From Chloroflexota bacterium (GTDB lineage Bacteria; Chloroflexota; UBA11872): a DNA stretch of 40,751 nucleotides. The position numbers and the translations under genes were made by a program. This document shows positions 16,337 to 24,939 of the stretch, in pieces (positions within the stretch are counted from its first letter, which is position 1; each line of letters begins with the position of its first letter). Location of the stretch: assembly GCA_011523785.1 (NCBI GenBank), contig WTFW01000156.1, positions 1 to 40,751 on the forward strand, in the 5' to 3' direction. The notes under the pieces are model-generated. The model saw nothing but the letters and a program-made list of their open reading frames with translations. It ran no database searches and was not told the origin of the DNA.

Positions 16337-18125
16337 CACCACGATTCTGGCCCGCTTGATTCGCTATGCCCTGCCTCATTGGCGGCTGAGCCTGGCAACC
16401 CTGGCGGTCACCCTCGTTGGCACGGTGGCCGACCTGGCTATTCCGCAATTCCTGGGTCAGGCCATCGACGATGGCCTAACCGATGGCGCGCAGAACGTGC
16501 TTTATGTCGCCGCCGGCTTGGTGGTGGCGTTCACGGCCTTCAAGGGTCTTTCGCAGTTCGGCCGGCAGTTCATGGCCGAGGTGCTGAGCCAACGGGTGGT
16601 ATTTGCCATCCGCAATCAACTCTATATGCACATTCAAAGCCTCTCGTTTCGCTTCCACGACCAGACTCGCACGGGCGAGTTGATGTCGCGGACGACCAGC
16701 GACGTCGAACGCGTGCGTCGCTTCGCGTCGATGGGCATCTTTCAGATCGTGCAAATCCTCCTGGTCACCGGTGGCGTCGCGGTGGTGCTGTTCATCACCG
16801 ACTGGCAGCTTGCGTTGCTGTCCCTGGTCATCGTTCCGGTATTGGTCAGCATCGCGCTGTCGTTCGCCAAGCGCATCCGACCACTGTTTCAGATGGTCCA
16901 GGAAGCCTGGGCGGATGTGAATGTGGTGGTGCAGGAAAATCTGGCTGGAGCGCGCGTGGTGCGCGCCTTCGCCCAGGAAGACGCCGAAGCCCGGCGCTTT
17001 GCGCCCGTCAACGCCCTGCTCAATGACCGCACGGTCACGGTGATGCGCATGTTCGCCATGCGTGCACCGCTGTTCAACGCCATCCTGGGCGCCGGGCAAG
17101 TCGCGGTGCTGTGGTTTGGCGGCTGGAAGGTGATTGAAGACCAAATCACGCTCGGCCAGCTGGTGGAATTCAACACCTACCTGCTGTTGCTGATGATGCC
17201 GGTGCGCATGCTGGGCATGACGATCAACAGCTTTGCCCGCGCCGTGGCCTCCGGGGAGCGCATTTTCGACATCCTCGACGAGCGGTCCGACGTGTTGGAA
17301 TCTCCCCATGCCGAGGCGCTTACGAAGGCCGAGGGCCGCGTGACATTTGAGCGCGTTGGCTTTCAGCACGAACACCATTCCGTGCTGAGCGACATTGGTT
17401 TCGAGATTGCGCCCGGCCAGGCCCTCGGCATCGTCGGCGGCACGGGCTCGGGCAAGAGCTCCATCATCAATCTGTTGCCGCGCTTCTACGACGCCAACGA
17501 CGGCCGGGTGTTGGTGGACGGCACCGACGTGCGCGACTTGACCATTGATTCACTGCGCGCACAGATCGGCATCGTTCATCAGGAGCCATTCGTATTTGCC
17601 GACACCATCCGCGCCAACATTGCCTACGGCCGGCCCGATGCGACCCGCGAGCAAGTCGTGACGGCAGCCCGGCTGGCGCAGATACACGGGTTCATCGAGA
17701 CGCTGCCCAACGGCTACGAGACCGTGGTTGGCGAGCGCGGCGTCACGCTCTCCGGCGGCCAGAAGCAGCGCGTCGCGATCGCCCGCGCGCTGGTGTTGGA
17801 TCCGCGAATCCTGATCCTGGACGAGTCCACCTCAAGCGTGGATACCTGGACCGAGCGTGCGATCCAGGATGCGTTACGCACGGCGCAGCAGGGGCGGACT
17901 ACGCTGATCATCAGCCAACGAATCCGCAGCGTTCGTCACGTTTCCGAGATCATCGTTCTTGACCACGGGGCCATCGTGCAGCGCGGTCGCCACGAAGACC
18001 TGATCGAGTCCGACGGCCTTTACCGTGAAATGTGGGAGGCCCAGGAAGCCGAAGCCGAGCGACTGCGTCGCGAAGCCGCCAGCGCCGGCGCCAGCCCGAG
18101 CCCGGTCGGGAGCCCGTCGTCATGA
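16329..18125 (+). CDS. ABC exporter half-transporter, subunit 1 (MdlB/TM287-like)
   Basis: 598 residues: six-helix exporter domain (residues about 15-310) fused to an ATPase domain. Walker A GGTGSGKSS is near 369, the Q-loop is in GIVHQEPFVFADTI, the signature LSGGQKQRVAIARAL is near 473, and Walker B is ILILDESTSSVD. The switch histidine is replaced by glutamine (LIISQRIRSV, about 528), as in the degenerate site of heterodimeric exporters such as TM287/288. It should therefore pair with the next gene product, with one ATP site being weak. The ATG overlaps the marR stop. Probable function: export of drugs or lipids, substrate unknown. Confidence 0.93.
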   Translation: MRSTTILARLIRYALPHWRLSLATLAVTLVGTVADLAIPQFLGQAIDDGLTDGAQNVLYVAAGLVVAFTAFKGLSQFGRQFMAEVLSQRVVFAIRNQLYMHIQSLSFRFHDQTRTGELMSRTTSDVERVRRFASMGIFQIVQILLVTGGVAVVLFITDWQLALLSLVIVPVLVSIALSFAKRIRPLFQMVQEAWADVNVVVQENLAGARVVRAFAQEDAEARRFAPVNALLNDRTVTVMRMFAMRAPLFNAILGAGQVAVLWFGGWKVIEDQITLGQLVEFNTYLLLLMMPVRMLGMTINSFARAVASGERIFDILDERSDVLESPHAEALTKAEGRVTFERVGFQHEHHSVLSDIGFEIAPGQALGIVGGTGSGKSSIINLLPRFYDANDGRVLVDGTDVRDLTIDSLRAQIGIVHQEPFVFADTIRANIAYGRPDATREQVVTAARLAQIHGFIETLPNGYETVVGERGVTLSGGQKQRVAIARALVLDPRILILDESTSSVDTWTERAIQDALRTAQQGRTTLIISQRIRSVRHVSEIIVLDHGAIVQRGRHEDLIESDGLYREMWEAQEAEAERLRREAASAGASPSPVGSPSS

Positions 18126-19963
18126 TGGGTGGCGGCCGGATGTCCATGGGCCGCTTTGAAGGTGACGCCGCGGCGTACAACCCCCGTATTGCCCGACGTC
18201 TGCTGGCCTACCTGGCGCCTCACAAGCGCATGATCGCCATGGCCGTGGTGCTTGTGTCGATTGGATCCGGCGCCAATGTCGCCGGCCCGCTGCTTCTCAA
18301 GCTCGGGATCGATGAGGGGATCGCGAAGGGTGACTTTGACGCGCTGAGCACCATCGGCGCCGTCTACCTGGTCACGTTGTTCCTGATGTGGGCGGGGACC
18401 TACCTGCAGGTCCGCATTTCAGCCACGATTGGGCAGGCGAGCTTGCTGCGGCTGCGCAACGACCTGTTCGCCAAGCTCAACCGGCTGTCGCTGTCGTACT
18501 TCACCCGACACCCGCTGGGCGCTGTCATGTCGCGGGTGACCAACGACGTGGACGTGATTAGCGAGTTCGTGACGATGGGCGTGGTCTCGCTGGTCACCGA
18601 TGTCTTCATCCTGCTGATCATCGTGATCATGATGTTTGTCCTGGACGCCAAGCTGGCGCTGGTGACGCTGATCATGCTGCCGGTGATGTGGGGCGCGAGC
18701 CGGGTCTTCAGCGCGAAGGCGCGCAACGCGTTCCGCGATGTTCGGAGCACGGTGGGCGATGTGTACGCCAACCTGCAGGAGAGCATCGATGGCGTTCGCG
18801 TTACCCAGTCGTTCGGGCGCGAGCGCACCAATGCCACGCGATTTCAGGCCACCAACCAGGCCAACGTAGCCGCCAGTGTGCGGGCGGGAGCCATCGTGTC
18901 CGGGTTTATCCCGGTCATTGACACGATCTCCGCGATCGCCACAGCCCTGGTCATTGTGGTTGGCGGCTCGCTGGTCGTCGGCGGCGAAACGAGCACCGGA
19001 ACGCTGGTGGCCTTCATTGCGCTGGTGGCGCGCTTCTTCCAGCCCATCCAGCAGTTGACGCGCTTCTACAACCAGTTGCAGTCCACGATGGCTGCCGGCG
19101 AGAAGATATTTGAGCTGCTGGACGAGCCGGAGGAGATCAGCGATTCACCATCGGCGGTCGAGCTCCCACCCATCACCGGCCGCGTGGAATTCGACGACGT
19201 TACCTTTGCCTATGACGGCGCCGACGTACTGCGCGAGGTGTCCTTTTCCGCCGAGCCGGGCCAGCGCGTCGCCCTGGTTGGGCCGACCGGCGCCGGGAAG
19301 ACCACAACCATCAACCTGTTGGCCCGCTTCTATGACGCCGACGCCGGCGAGGTCCGCATCGACGGCCATCCCATCCGGTCGGTTACCCAGCGTTCCTTGC
19401 GCAGCCAGCTTGGCATCGTTCCCCAGGACAGCTTTCTGTTCTCCGGCAGCATCTTCCAGAACATCGTGTTTGGACGGCCGGAGGCGTCCGAGCAAGACGT
19501 CGTTGACGCGGCCACGGCTGTCGGCGCCCACGAGTTCATTCAAGAGCTGCCTAACGGCTATGCAACCGATGTGCGGGAGCGCGGCGCGCGACTCTCGGTG
19601 GGCCAGCGTCAGCTCATCTGCTTCGCCCGAGCCCTGCTGGCCGACCCTCGCATCCTGATCCTGGACGAAGCGACCTCCAGCGTGGACGCGCGCACCGAAC
19701 GCACGATCCAGGACGGCCTGGAGCGCTTGATGCGTGGACGTACATCGTTTGTCATCGCCCATCGTCTGGCCACGGTGCGCGGCGCTGATCTGATCCTGGT
19801 ATTCCAGGACGGCGAGATCGTGGAGCGCGGGGCGCACGAAGAACTGCTGGCCCGCCGCGAGTTGTATTACAAGCTCTACACCACCGGATTCCCCGGAAAG
19901 GATCAGGTCGAGGTCAGCCAGACCATGCCGCAAGGGCCGCCTCGTCGCATGTGGGGCGGATAG
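18122..19963 (+). CDS. ABC exporter half-transporter, subunit 2 (MdlA/TM288-like)
   Basis: 613 residues with the same exporter-plus-ATPase layout. Membrane domain about 30-330; Walker A GPTGAGKTTTINLLARFYD near 386; PQDSFLFSGSIFQNIVFGRP Q-loop; signature LSVGQRQLICFARAL; Walker B ILILDEATSSVD; intact switch histidine in VIAHRLATV. The catalytic residues missing from subunit 1 are therefore present here, as expected for the partner in a heterodimer. The start overlaps the previous stop as ATGA (18122-18125); upstream codons in this frame are arginine-rich shadow. A short glycine-methionine-rich N-terminus (MMGGGRMSMGRF) precedes the membrane part. Confidence 0.93.
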   Translation: MMGGGRMSMGRFEGDAAAYNPRIARRLLAYLAPHKRMIAMAVVLVSIGSGANVAGPLLLKLGIDEGIAKGDFDALSTIGAVYLVTLFLMWAGTYLQVRISATIGQASLLRLRNDLFAKLNRLSLSYFTRHPLGAVMSRVTNDVDVISEFVTMGVVSLVTDVFILLIIVIMMFVLDAKLALVTLIMLPVMWGASRVFSAKARNAFRDVRSTVGDVYANLQESIDGVRVTQSFGRERTNATRFQATNQANVAASVRAGAIVSGFIPVIDTISAIATALVIVVGGSLVVGGETSTGTLVAFIALVARFFQPIQQLTRFYNQLQSTMAAGEKIFELLDEPEEISDSPSAVELPPITGRVEFDDVTFAYDGADVLREVSFSAEPGQRVALVGPTGAGKTTTINLLARFYDADAGEVRIDGHPIRSVTQRSLRSQLGIVPQDSFLFSGSIFQNIVFGRPEASEQDVVDAATAVGAHEFIQELPNGYATDVRERGARLSVGQRQLICFARALLADPRILILDEATSSVDARTERTIQDGLERLMRGRTSFVIAHRLATVRGADLILVFQDGEIVERGAHEELLARRELYYKLYTTGFPGKDQVEVSQTMPQGPPRRMWGG

Positions 19964-20005
19964 CACCCCAACCTGACTGCGGCCGAGGCCGCGGGAGTTT
20001 CGCGC

Positions 20006-20692
20006 TTAGAAAAACATGTAGCGCAGCCAGCTGTAGACGTACCGCGCCCCATGCCGTCGCAGGGAGATGTGCGAGCGCTCGCGCCGGCTGGCGTACTCGT
20101 GCGTAGGGACCTCGGCTACCCGGTAGCCCTTGCGCAGGAACTTGATAATCATCTCTTGCTCGGTGGTCGTGATGTCTTCCTGGAGTGTGATCGACCGCGC
20201 CGCTTCCAGATCGAAGGCCCGAAAGCCGCTCTGCGAATCGGTCAGCCGAACCCCGAAGCGGTAGTTGATGCCCAGGGTGATGATGTCCTGGCCCATCATG
20301 CGCAGAAACTTGTCAAAGTCGCCGTGTAGCTCGTCGCTGCCGCCGCGCATTCGCGAACCGGTGGCATAGTCGGCCTCGCCGATCGCTACCGGCGCCACCA
20401 GTGCCGGAATGTCCTCGGGGTCGAACGACATGTCGGCGTCAATGGTTACCAGGATGTCGCCCTCCGCCCGAGTAATCGCTTCCCGCACCGCGCAGCCCTT
20501 GCCGCGGCCAGCGTCCAGGAAGACCGGGACGTCCAGCGCCTCCGCCAGGTTTCGGGTGGCATCCGAGGAGTGTCCGTCCACCACGAATAGGTGGTCGGCA
20601 TGCGGCCGGCAACCGGTGATGATCTCTTCGATCGTCGCGGCTTCGTCCTTGGCCGGGATGCAAACCGACACATGTCGACCGTTCGTCGGCAT
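20006..20692 (-). CDS. Family 2 glycosyltransferase (polyprenyl-phosphate sugar type)
   Basis: 228 residues. GT-A fold: VSVCIPAKDEAATIEEII at the N-terminus, VDGHSSDATRNLAEAL, the metal-binding DADMSFDPEDIP, and LTDSQSGFRAFDLEAARSI with TTEQEMIIKFLRKGYRVAEVPTHEYAS. This resembles DPM1/DPG-type enzymes that load a sugar on dolichyl or undecaprenyl phosphate, which would feed membrane glycosyltransferases such as the one at the left edge (inference). There is no C-terminal membrane anchor domain, only an aromatic end (YVYSWLRYMFF). ATG 20692 follows GGGAGGAAG. Confidence 0.88.
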   Translation of the reverse strand: MPTNGRHVSVCIPAKDEAATIEEIITGCRPHADHLFVVDGHSSDATRNLAEALDVPVFLDAGRGKGCAVREAITRAEGDILVTIDADMSFDPEDIPALVAPVAIGEADYATGSRMRGGSDELHGDFDKFLRMMGQDIITLGINYRFGVRLTDSQSGFRAFDLEAARSITLQEDITTTEQEMIIKFLRKGYRVAEVPTHEYASRRERSHISLRRHGARYVYSWLRYMFF

Positions 20693-20876
20693 ATTCGTGC
20701 TTCCTCCCGGCGGTGACGCGTAAAGCGCTGATCATAGTCGGCCCCTCGACGCCGTGACGTCAGCCGGTTCGAGATGTTTGGCCGATTGACCTGGGGAGCC
20801 GGCTGTATCCGTTGCTCGGCGCAGGGCCGATAATGTCTTCGTTCGTCCTGAACTGCCGTGCAACGAGGAGTTGGAT

Positions 20877-21767
20877 ATGACCGCGAACGCAGGCGACGGC
20901 AATCCGTTTCTGGTCCCGGGCCGCTGGTACCGCGGCAATCTGCACATGCACTCAACCAACTCCGACGGGGCCAAGTCGCCCGCGGACGCGGTGGCGTGGT
21001 ATCGCGACGCCGGCTACGACTTCGTGGCGCTATCGGACCACCATGTCGTCTCTGACACGACGGCCTTCGCCCAGCCGGGATTCGTGACGATTCCGGGAGT
21101 CGAGATGCACGGTCCCGATCCGTACACCGGCGAGCGCTATCACATCCTGGCGACGGGTGTCAGTGGCTTCGAGCGCTCCAGCGAGTCCTGGGGTCCGCAG
21201 GAGGCTATCGACAGGGTGAACGCGGGCGGCGGCATTGCCGTCATGGCCCACCCCTACTGGCTCGGCCAGTCCGCCCACGACATGCTGGAGATTGAAGGCT
21301 TCGTTGGGATGGAAGTCTTCAACTCGGTCACCGACGTGACCCGCGCCAAGGGCTTCTCGGGCGTTACCTGGGACGAGTATTTGCTGCAAGCCGGCCTGAC
21401 CTGGGGGTTCGCGACCGACGACACGCACTGGAAGCATGGGGCCCAGGGCCGCGGCTGGGTGATGGTCCGCACCGAGGACTTCACGCCTGCGGGCCTGGTG
21501 GACGCCATGCGGCGCGGGCTCTTCTACTCAACGATGGGGCCGGAGATTGTTGACCTGCAAGTCGACGACGATCAGGTACGGGTTTGCACCTCGCCCGCGG
21601 CGCGCATCAGCTTTATCGCTGCGCGTTCCCGGGGCTCAAGCCACTTGGCCGGATCCGAACCACTCACGGCCGCCGTCCACGAACGTCGCGGCACGGAGGT
21701 TTACATCCGCGTTGAAGTGGAGGACGCAACCGGCCGAATCGCCTGGTCCAACCCGATCCTGATCTGA
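20877..21767 (+). CDS. PHP-domain metal-dependent hydrolase
   Basis: 296 residues. Metal ligands of the PHP fold are visible: NLHMHSTNSDG (motif I), ALSDHHVV (motif II), VMAHPYWLG (motif III) and ATDDTHWKHG (motif IV). PHP proteins are phosphoesterases: some are histidinol phosphatases, others act on nucleotides or as DNA-polymerase proofreaders. Stand-alone proteins of this kind with a C-terminal beta domain (VEVEDATGRIAWSNPI) are common and their substrate is not known. ATG 20877 has GAGGAG six bases upstream, better than the TTG two codons earlier. It is divergent from the glycosyltransferase. Confidence 0.88.
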   Translation: MTANAGDGNPFLVPGRWYRGNLHMHSTNSDGAKSPADAVAWYRDAGYDFVALSDHHVVSDTTAFAQPGFVTIPGVEMHGPDPYTGERYHILATGVSGFERSSESWGPQEAIDRVNAGGGIAVMAHPYWLGQSAHDMLEIEGFVGMEVFNSVTDVTRAKGFSGVTWDEYLLQAGLTWGFATDDTHWKHGAQGRGWVMVRTEDFTPAGLVDAMRRGLFYSTMGPEIVDLQVDDDQVRVCTSPAARISFIAARSRGSSHLAGSEPLTAAVHERRGTEVYIRVEVEDATGRIAWSNPILI

Positions 21768-21810
21768 CGGCTGCCGGGCCAAGAGCTATTGGCAAGCGGA
21801 CAGCCTGAGG

Positions 21811-22581
21811 CTACGGGGCTGCCGCGCGCACGATCGCCGCAAACGCCGCGGCGTCCAGGCTGGCACCGCCCACCAGCGCTCCATCGATTCCGTCTCGACT
21901 GAGCAGCTCGTCGCAGTTGTCCGGTGAGACGCTGCCGCCGTATTGAATCCGAACCTGATCGGCGGCCGTCGAACCCTGCACTTCCGCAACCGTGTCGCGA
22001 ATCCAGCCGATGGCCTCCTGCGCCTGCTCGGGCGTGGCGTTACGTCCTGTGCCAATGGCCCACACGGGTTCGTAGGCAATCACGCTGGCCGACGTTTCGT
22101 CCGGGGACAAGGCCTCAAATACCAGCGTGACCTGCGAGCGCAGCACGTCAAGAGTCTGCCCGGCGTCTCGTTGATCCAGCGACTCGCCGACGGCCACGAT
22201 CGGCGTCAGACCGCCGGCCAGAATGGCCAGCGTCTTGCGCTGCACGTCCAGGTCGGTCTCCCCGAACAGCTGCCTTCGCTCGGAGTGGCCGGCAATTGCG
22301 TAGGTGGCAAGACCGGCCAGCATGGGTACGGAGATCTCTCCGGTGTATGCCCCGCTAGCCTCCCAATACACGTGCTGAGCGCCCACGGCCACGGGCGTGC
22401 TCCGCACTGTGGCCGCGACGGCTGCAAGCCCGGTCGCGGGTGGACACAGCACCACATCGACCCGCGCGAACGGCAGGCCCTGGGCCGCGACTGCGCGTGC
22501 CAATTTGGCGCCGTCGTCGGGCCCCGTGTTCATCTTCCAGTTCGCGGCCACAATCGGCCGGCGGGCTTGTGGCGAAGTCAT
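21811..22581 (-). CDS. tpiA: Triosephosphate isomerase
   Basis: 256 residues. It interconverts dihydroxyacetone phosphate and glyceraldehyde 3-phosphate in glycolysis. AANWKMNTG carries the substrate-binding Asn and Lys, AIAGHSERRQ the electrophilic His, AYEPVWAIGTGRNA the catalytic Glu and flexible loop 6, and the phosphate-binding VSPDN and LVGGASLDA motifs are present. Full length and normal. It stands alone between an MFS gene 43 bases upstream and a convergent PHP gene; no gapA or pgk is nearby. Confidence 0.97.
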   Translation of the reverse strand: MTSPQARRPIVAANWKMNTGPDDGAKLARAVAAQGLPFARVDVVLCPPATGLAAVAATVRSTPVAVGAQHVYWEASGAYTGEISVPMLAGLATYAIAGHSERRQLFGETDLDVQRKTLAILAGGLTPIVAVGESLDQRDAGQTLDVLRSQVTLVFEALSPDETSASVIAYEPVWAIGTGRNATPEQAQEAIGWIRDTVAEVQGSTAADQVRIQYGGSVSPDNCDELLSRDGIDGALVGGASLDAAAFAAIVRAAAP

Positions 22582-22624
22582 GCCAGGACACTCAGGGTTC
22601 GGGAGTACATCAGTCTAGTGGCGG

Positions 22625-23821
22625 CTACTCCGATTCCAGCGCAGTCACACGTCGGCCGTGGAACAGCATGGCCGCAATAATTATCGAAACGAGATTGGCA
22701 AGGGCGCCAATCGCCAGCGGCAGCCCCGGGTCGATATCGATCAGCGTCCCGGCGATAACCGTGCCCGCCAGGATTCCGAAGCTCCACAGGGCGTGGACAA
22801 AGCCAACCACGCGCCCGCGTTCGAGCGGCGCCGTGCGGTCACGCACGACGCCGAGGACGAGCACGGACATCGTCCAGCCGGTCACCACGCCGGCGATCCC
22901 GGTCAGTATCAGTACCGGCGTCGACTGCCAGGCCAGCGAAGCGACGATGGCCAGCACGAACTGAAGGCCCAGTACCACGTAGACAGGAACGATCCGTCCG
23001 CCCCTGTCAGACCAGTGGCCGATCAGGAACTGGCTGACCGCGGCCAGGCTCATGCCGACGGTCCCGTACAGCAGCGCCGGCGGCAGCACGCTGGCTGTCG
23101 CGCGGAACATCAGAAGCGGCAGGGCAAGACTCCAGATGCCCCAGAATGCCGTGGAAGCGAAGCGCAACCAACCCATCAACCACACCTCGCGTCGCATCAG
23201 GACGTTCCAGGTACCCCGGTCAGCGCCGCCCGCCGGGCGCTCGGGGCGCACATCACGCAGGTAGCGCAACGTGATGATCGCCGGAACTAGATTCAGTCCC
23301 AGCCCAACCAACGCGTAGGCGGCAAAGCCGAATCTCTCGACGACCGGCCCGGCCACGGCGGAACTGGCTGACATGCCAATCGTTCCGCCCAAGAAATAGG
23401 CGGCTGTGGCCACGCCGACCGACTGGCGGCTGGACGCCGTCAGCAGATAACTCTGTCCGGAGGTTGATCGCATCCCGTGCGCCAGCCCCAAGACGACCGC
23501 CAGCGCCACTAGCAGCCAGGGCACTCCGGTCAGGTATTGGAGTAGCCCCGCAGAGAACCCCAGGATTCCGATCACCAGCACCAGCCGATGGCCCAGCCGG
23601 TCGGCCAGCGCCCCGGCGATGACCGAAATCAGCCCGCCCATCACCGTCTCCAGCGACACCAGCAGGCTGGTAAACGCGGGCGACATGCCCAGGTCGCGCT
23701 CGACGTAGATCGGCAGCAGCGCACGCGCCGCGGCAACCGCGACGTTATTCAGGAAGAGGATCGAGACTATAGTGACCAGGGCGGGAGGAACCGCACCCAG
23801 CCGTGCGCGCAGCCGGGCGAT
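22625..23821 (-). CDS. Major facilitator superfamily transporter with unclear start codon
   Basis: The frame from the first ATG (23686) gives 353 residues and begins in the middle of the first loop (MSPAFTSLLVSLETVMGG). The same frame stays open upstream to a TAG at 23839 and encodes a convincing TM1 and loop (LVTIVSILFLNNVAVAAARALLPIYVERDLG), so the gene must begin earlier, yet no ATG, GTG or TTG exists there. GGAGG at 23828-23832 is six bases before an ATC at 23821, and CTG codons lie at 23827 and 23812. The conserved loop 2-3 motif GALADRLGHR is present; ten to twelve helices in total. Substrate unknown; sugar or drug efflux possible. A sequence error at the start codon cannot be excluded. 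Confidence 0.8.
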   Translation of the reverse strand: MARLRARLGAVPPALVTIVSILFLNNVAVAAARALLPIYVERDLGMSPAFTSLLVSLETVMGGLISVIAGALADRLGHRLVLVIGILGFSAGLLQYLTGVPWLLVALAVVLGLAHGMRSTSGQSYLLTASSRQSVGVATAAYFLGGTIGMSASSAVAGPVVERFGFAAYALVGLGLNLVPAIITLRYLRDVRPERPAGGADRGTWNVLMRREVWLMGWLRFASTAFWGIWSLALPLLMFRATASVLPPALLYGTVGMSLAAVSQFLIGHWSDRGGRIVPVYVVLGLQFVLAIVASLAWQSTPVLILTGIAGVVTGWTMSVLVLGVVRDRTAPLERGRVVGFVHALWSFGILAGTVIAGTLIDIDPGLPLAIGALANLVSIIIAAMLFHGRRVTALESE

Positions 23822-23864
23822 TACCAGCCTCCGGTACTAGCGCTTCCGCTCCCGGCGGGGTCGG

Positions 23865-24059
23865 TCAGTCTTCGGACGCGGGCGCCGCCAGGCTCTCGGA
23901 CTTGCCGCAGCGCCCGCACGCCCAATACCGGTTCTTCAGCAGACCAAACCACCGACGGTATTCGTAGTAGTTCCAGGTGGTTTCCTGGCGGCACAGGGCG
24001 CATTCACGCCGTTCGCTGGACCTGACACGGACACTGATTTCGTCGTCGTCGTCGGGCAT
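23865..24059 (-). CDS. Small zinc-ribbon protein
   Basis: 64 residues. Two CxxC knuckles, CALCRQ and CGRCGK, 27 residues apart, form a zinc ribbon; between them lies an aromatic stretch (TTWNYYEYRRWFGLLKNRYWAC). The N-terminus is acidic (MPDDDDEISV). The family is unknown to me. ATG 24059 has GAGGA eight bases upstream, so it is probably translated. It ends 43 bases before the start of the MFS gene and may be cotranscribed with it. Confidence 0.65.
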   Translation of the reverse strand: MPDDDDEISVRVRSSERRECALCRQETTWNYYEYRRWFGLLKNRYWACGRCGKSESLAAPASED

Positions 24060-24204
24060 TGGGAAGTCCTCAGCTACAGCCGCCCGAGCATTGTATCGGG
24101 ATGGAAATGTGTAGGCGCGCCCGATCGGATACCCGGTGGCTCATGGACGGCCGGGGATGGACGGGAACTGCGCCGAGCGGCTGACGCTCTTGACGCGATG
24201 CTCG

Positions 24205-24939
24205 CTACCCGGTCCGGTTTGCTCCATGTGTCGCGACCAGATTGCAGGCTTGCAGGTAGTGGTCAATGGACTCCCCGCAGTCCGCCCAGTAGCCCTCCAG
24301 CACGTCATGCGACATCTCGCCGCGCTCCAGGTAGGCATTGTTTAGGTCCGTCACTTCCAGTTCGCCGCGGTCCGAGCGCTCCAACTGCTCGATCAGGCTG
24401 AATGCGTGGGCGTCGTAGAAGTAGATCCCCGTGACCGCCAGGTCTGAGGGCGGGTTCTCGGGCTTCTCCACGAATCGGACGACCCGGTCGCCCTTGAGTT
24501 CCGCGACGCCGTACGCGGTGGGGTTCTCTACCTGCTTCAACAGAACCTTGGCGCCCCGCGACTGTGCCGCAAATCGCCGCGCCGGCTCCACGATGTTTCC
24601 GCCGATCACGTTATCCCCAAGAATCACGACCATCCGATCGTCCCCAACGAATGGTTGCGCCAGCGAGATGGCCTCGGCGATTCCGCCGGCGCCTTCCTGG
24701 TAGGTGTAATTCAAGTGAGTGACGCCTAGCGCCTCACCATTGCCCAGTAGTCGTAAGAAGTCGCCCGCGCTTGGACCACTGGTGACGATCAGGATCTCGG
24801 TCACTCCGGCGTTCACCAAGGCCTCGATGGGATAGAAGATCATCGGCTTGTCATACACGGGTAGCAGTTGCTTGTTGGTCACGCGCGTAATCGGGTCAAG
24901 TCGCGACCCGGTGCCGCCCGCCAGAATCACGCCCTTCAC
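24205..24939 (-). CDS. Sugar-1-phosphate nucleotidyltransferase (RfbA-like)
   Basis: 244 residues. GVILAGGTGSRLDPITRVTNKQLLPVYDKPMIFYPIE is the N-terminal nucleotide- and sugar-binding region of glucose-1-phosphate thymidylyltransferase-type enzymes, followed by VVILGDNVIGG, the ENPTAYGVAEL and FVEKPENPPSDLAVTGIYFYD segments, and the C-terminal EVTDLNNAYLERG. It activates a sugar 1-phosphate with a nucleotide for surface polysaccharide synthesis; dTDP-glucose is the most likely product, though the protein is shorter than classical RfbA (about 290). GTG start overlaps the ftsY stop (GTGA), with GAGGA just upstream, so it is coupled to ftsY. No other rhamnose genes are nearby. Confidence 0.88.
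   Translation of the reverse strand: MKGVILAGGTGSRLDPITRVTNKQLLPVYDKPMIFYPIEALVNAGVTEILIVTSGPSAGDFLRLLGNGEALGVTHLNYTYQEGAGGIAEAISLAQPFVGDDRMVVILGDNVIGGNIVEPARRFAAQSRGAKVLLKQVENPTAYGVAELKGDRVVRFVEKPENPPSDLAVTGIYFYDAHAFSLIEQLERSDRGELEVTDLNNAYLERGEMSHDVLEGYWADCGESIDHYLQACNLVATHGANRTG

Noticed and set aside
19979-19992. GCGGCC-GA-GGCCGC hairpin after the second ABC gene as a terminator
   Set aside because: Loop of two bases and no T-run; may be chance in GC-rich DNA.
20761-20875. tRNA-like GGTTCGA motif near 20766
   Set aside because: No matching acceptor, D or anticodon stem can be folded around it; no tRNA seen anywhere in the window.
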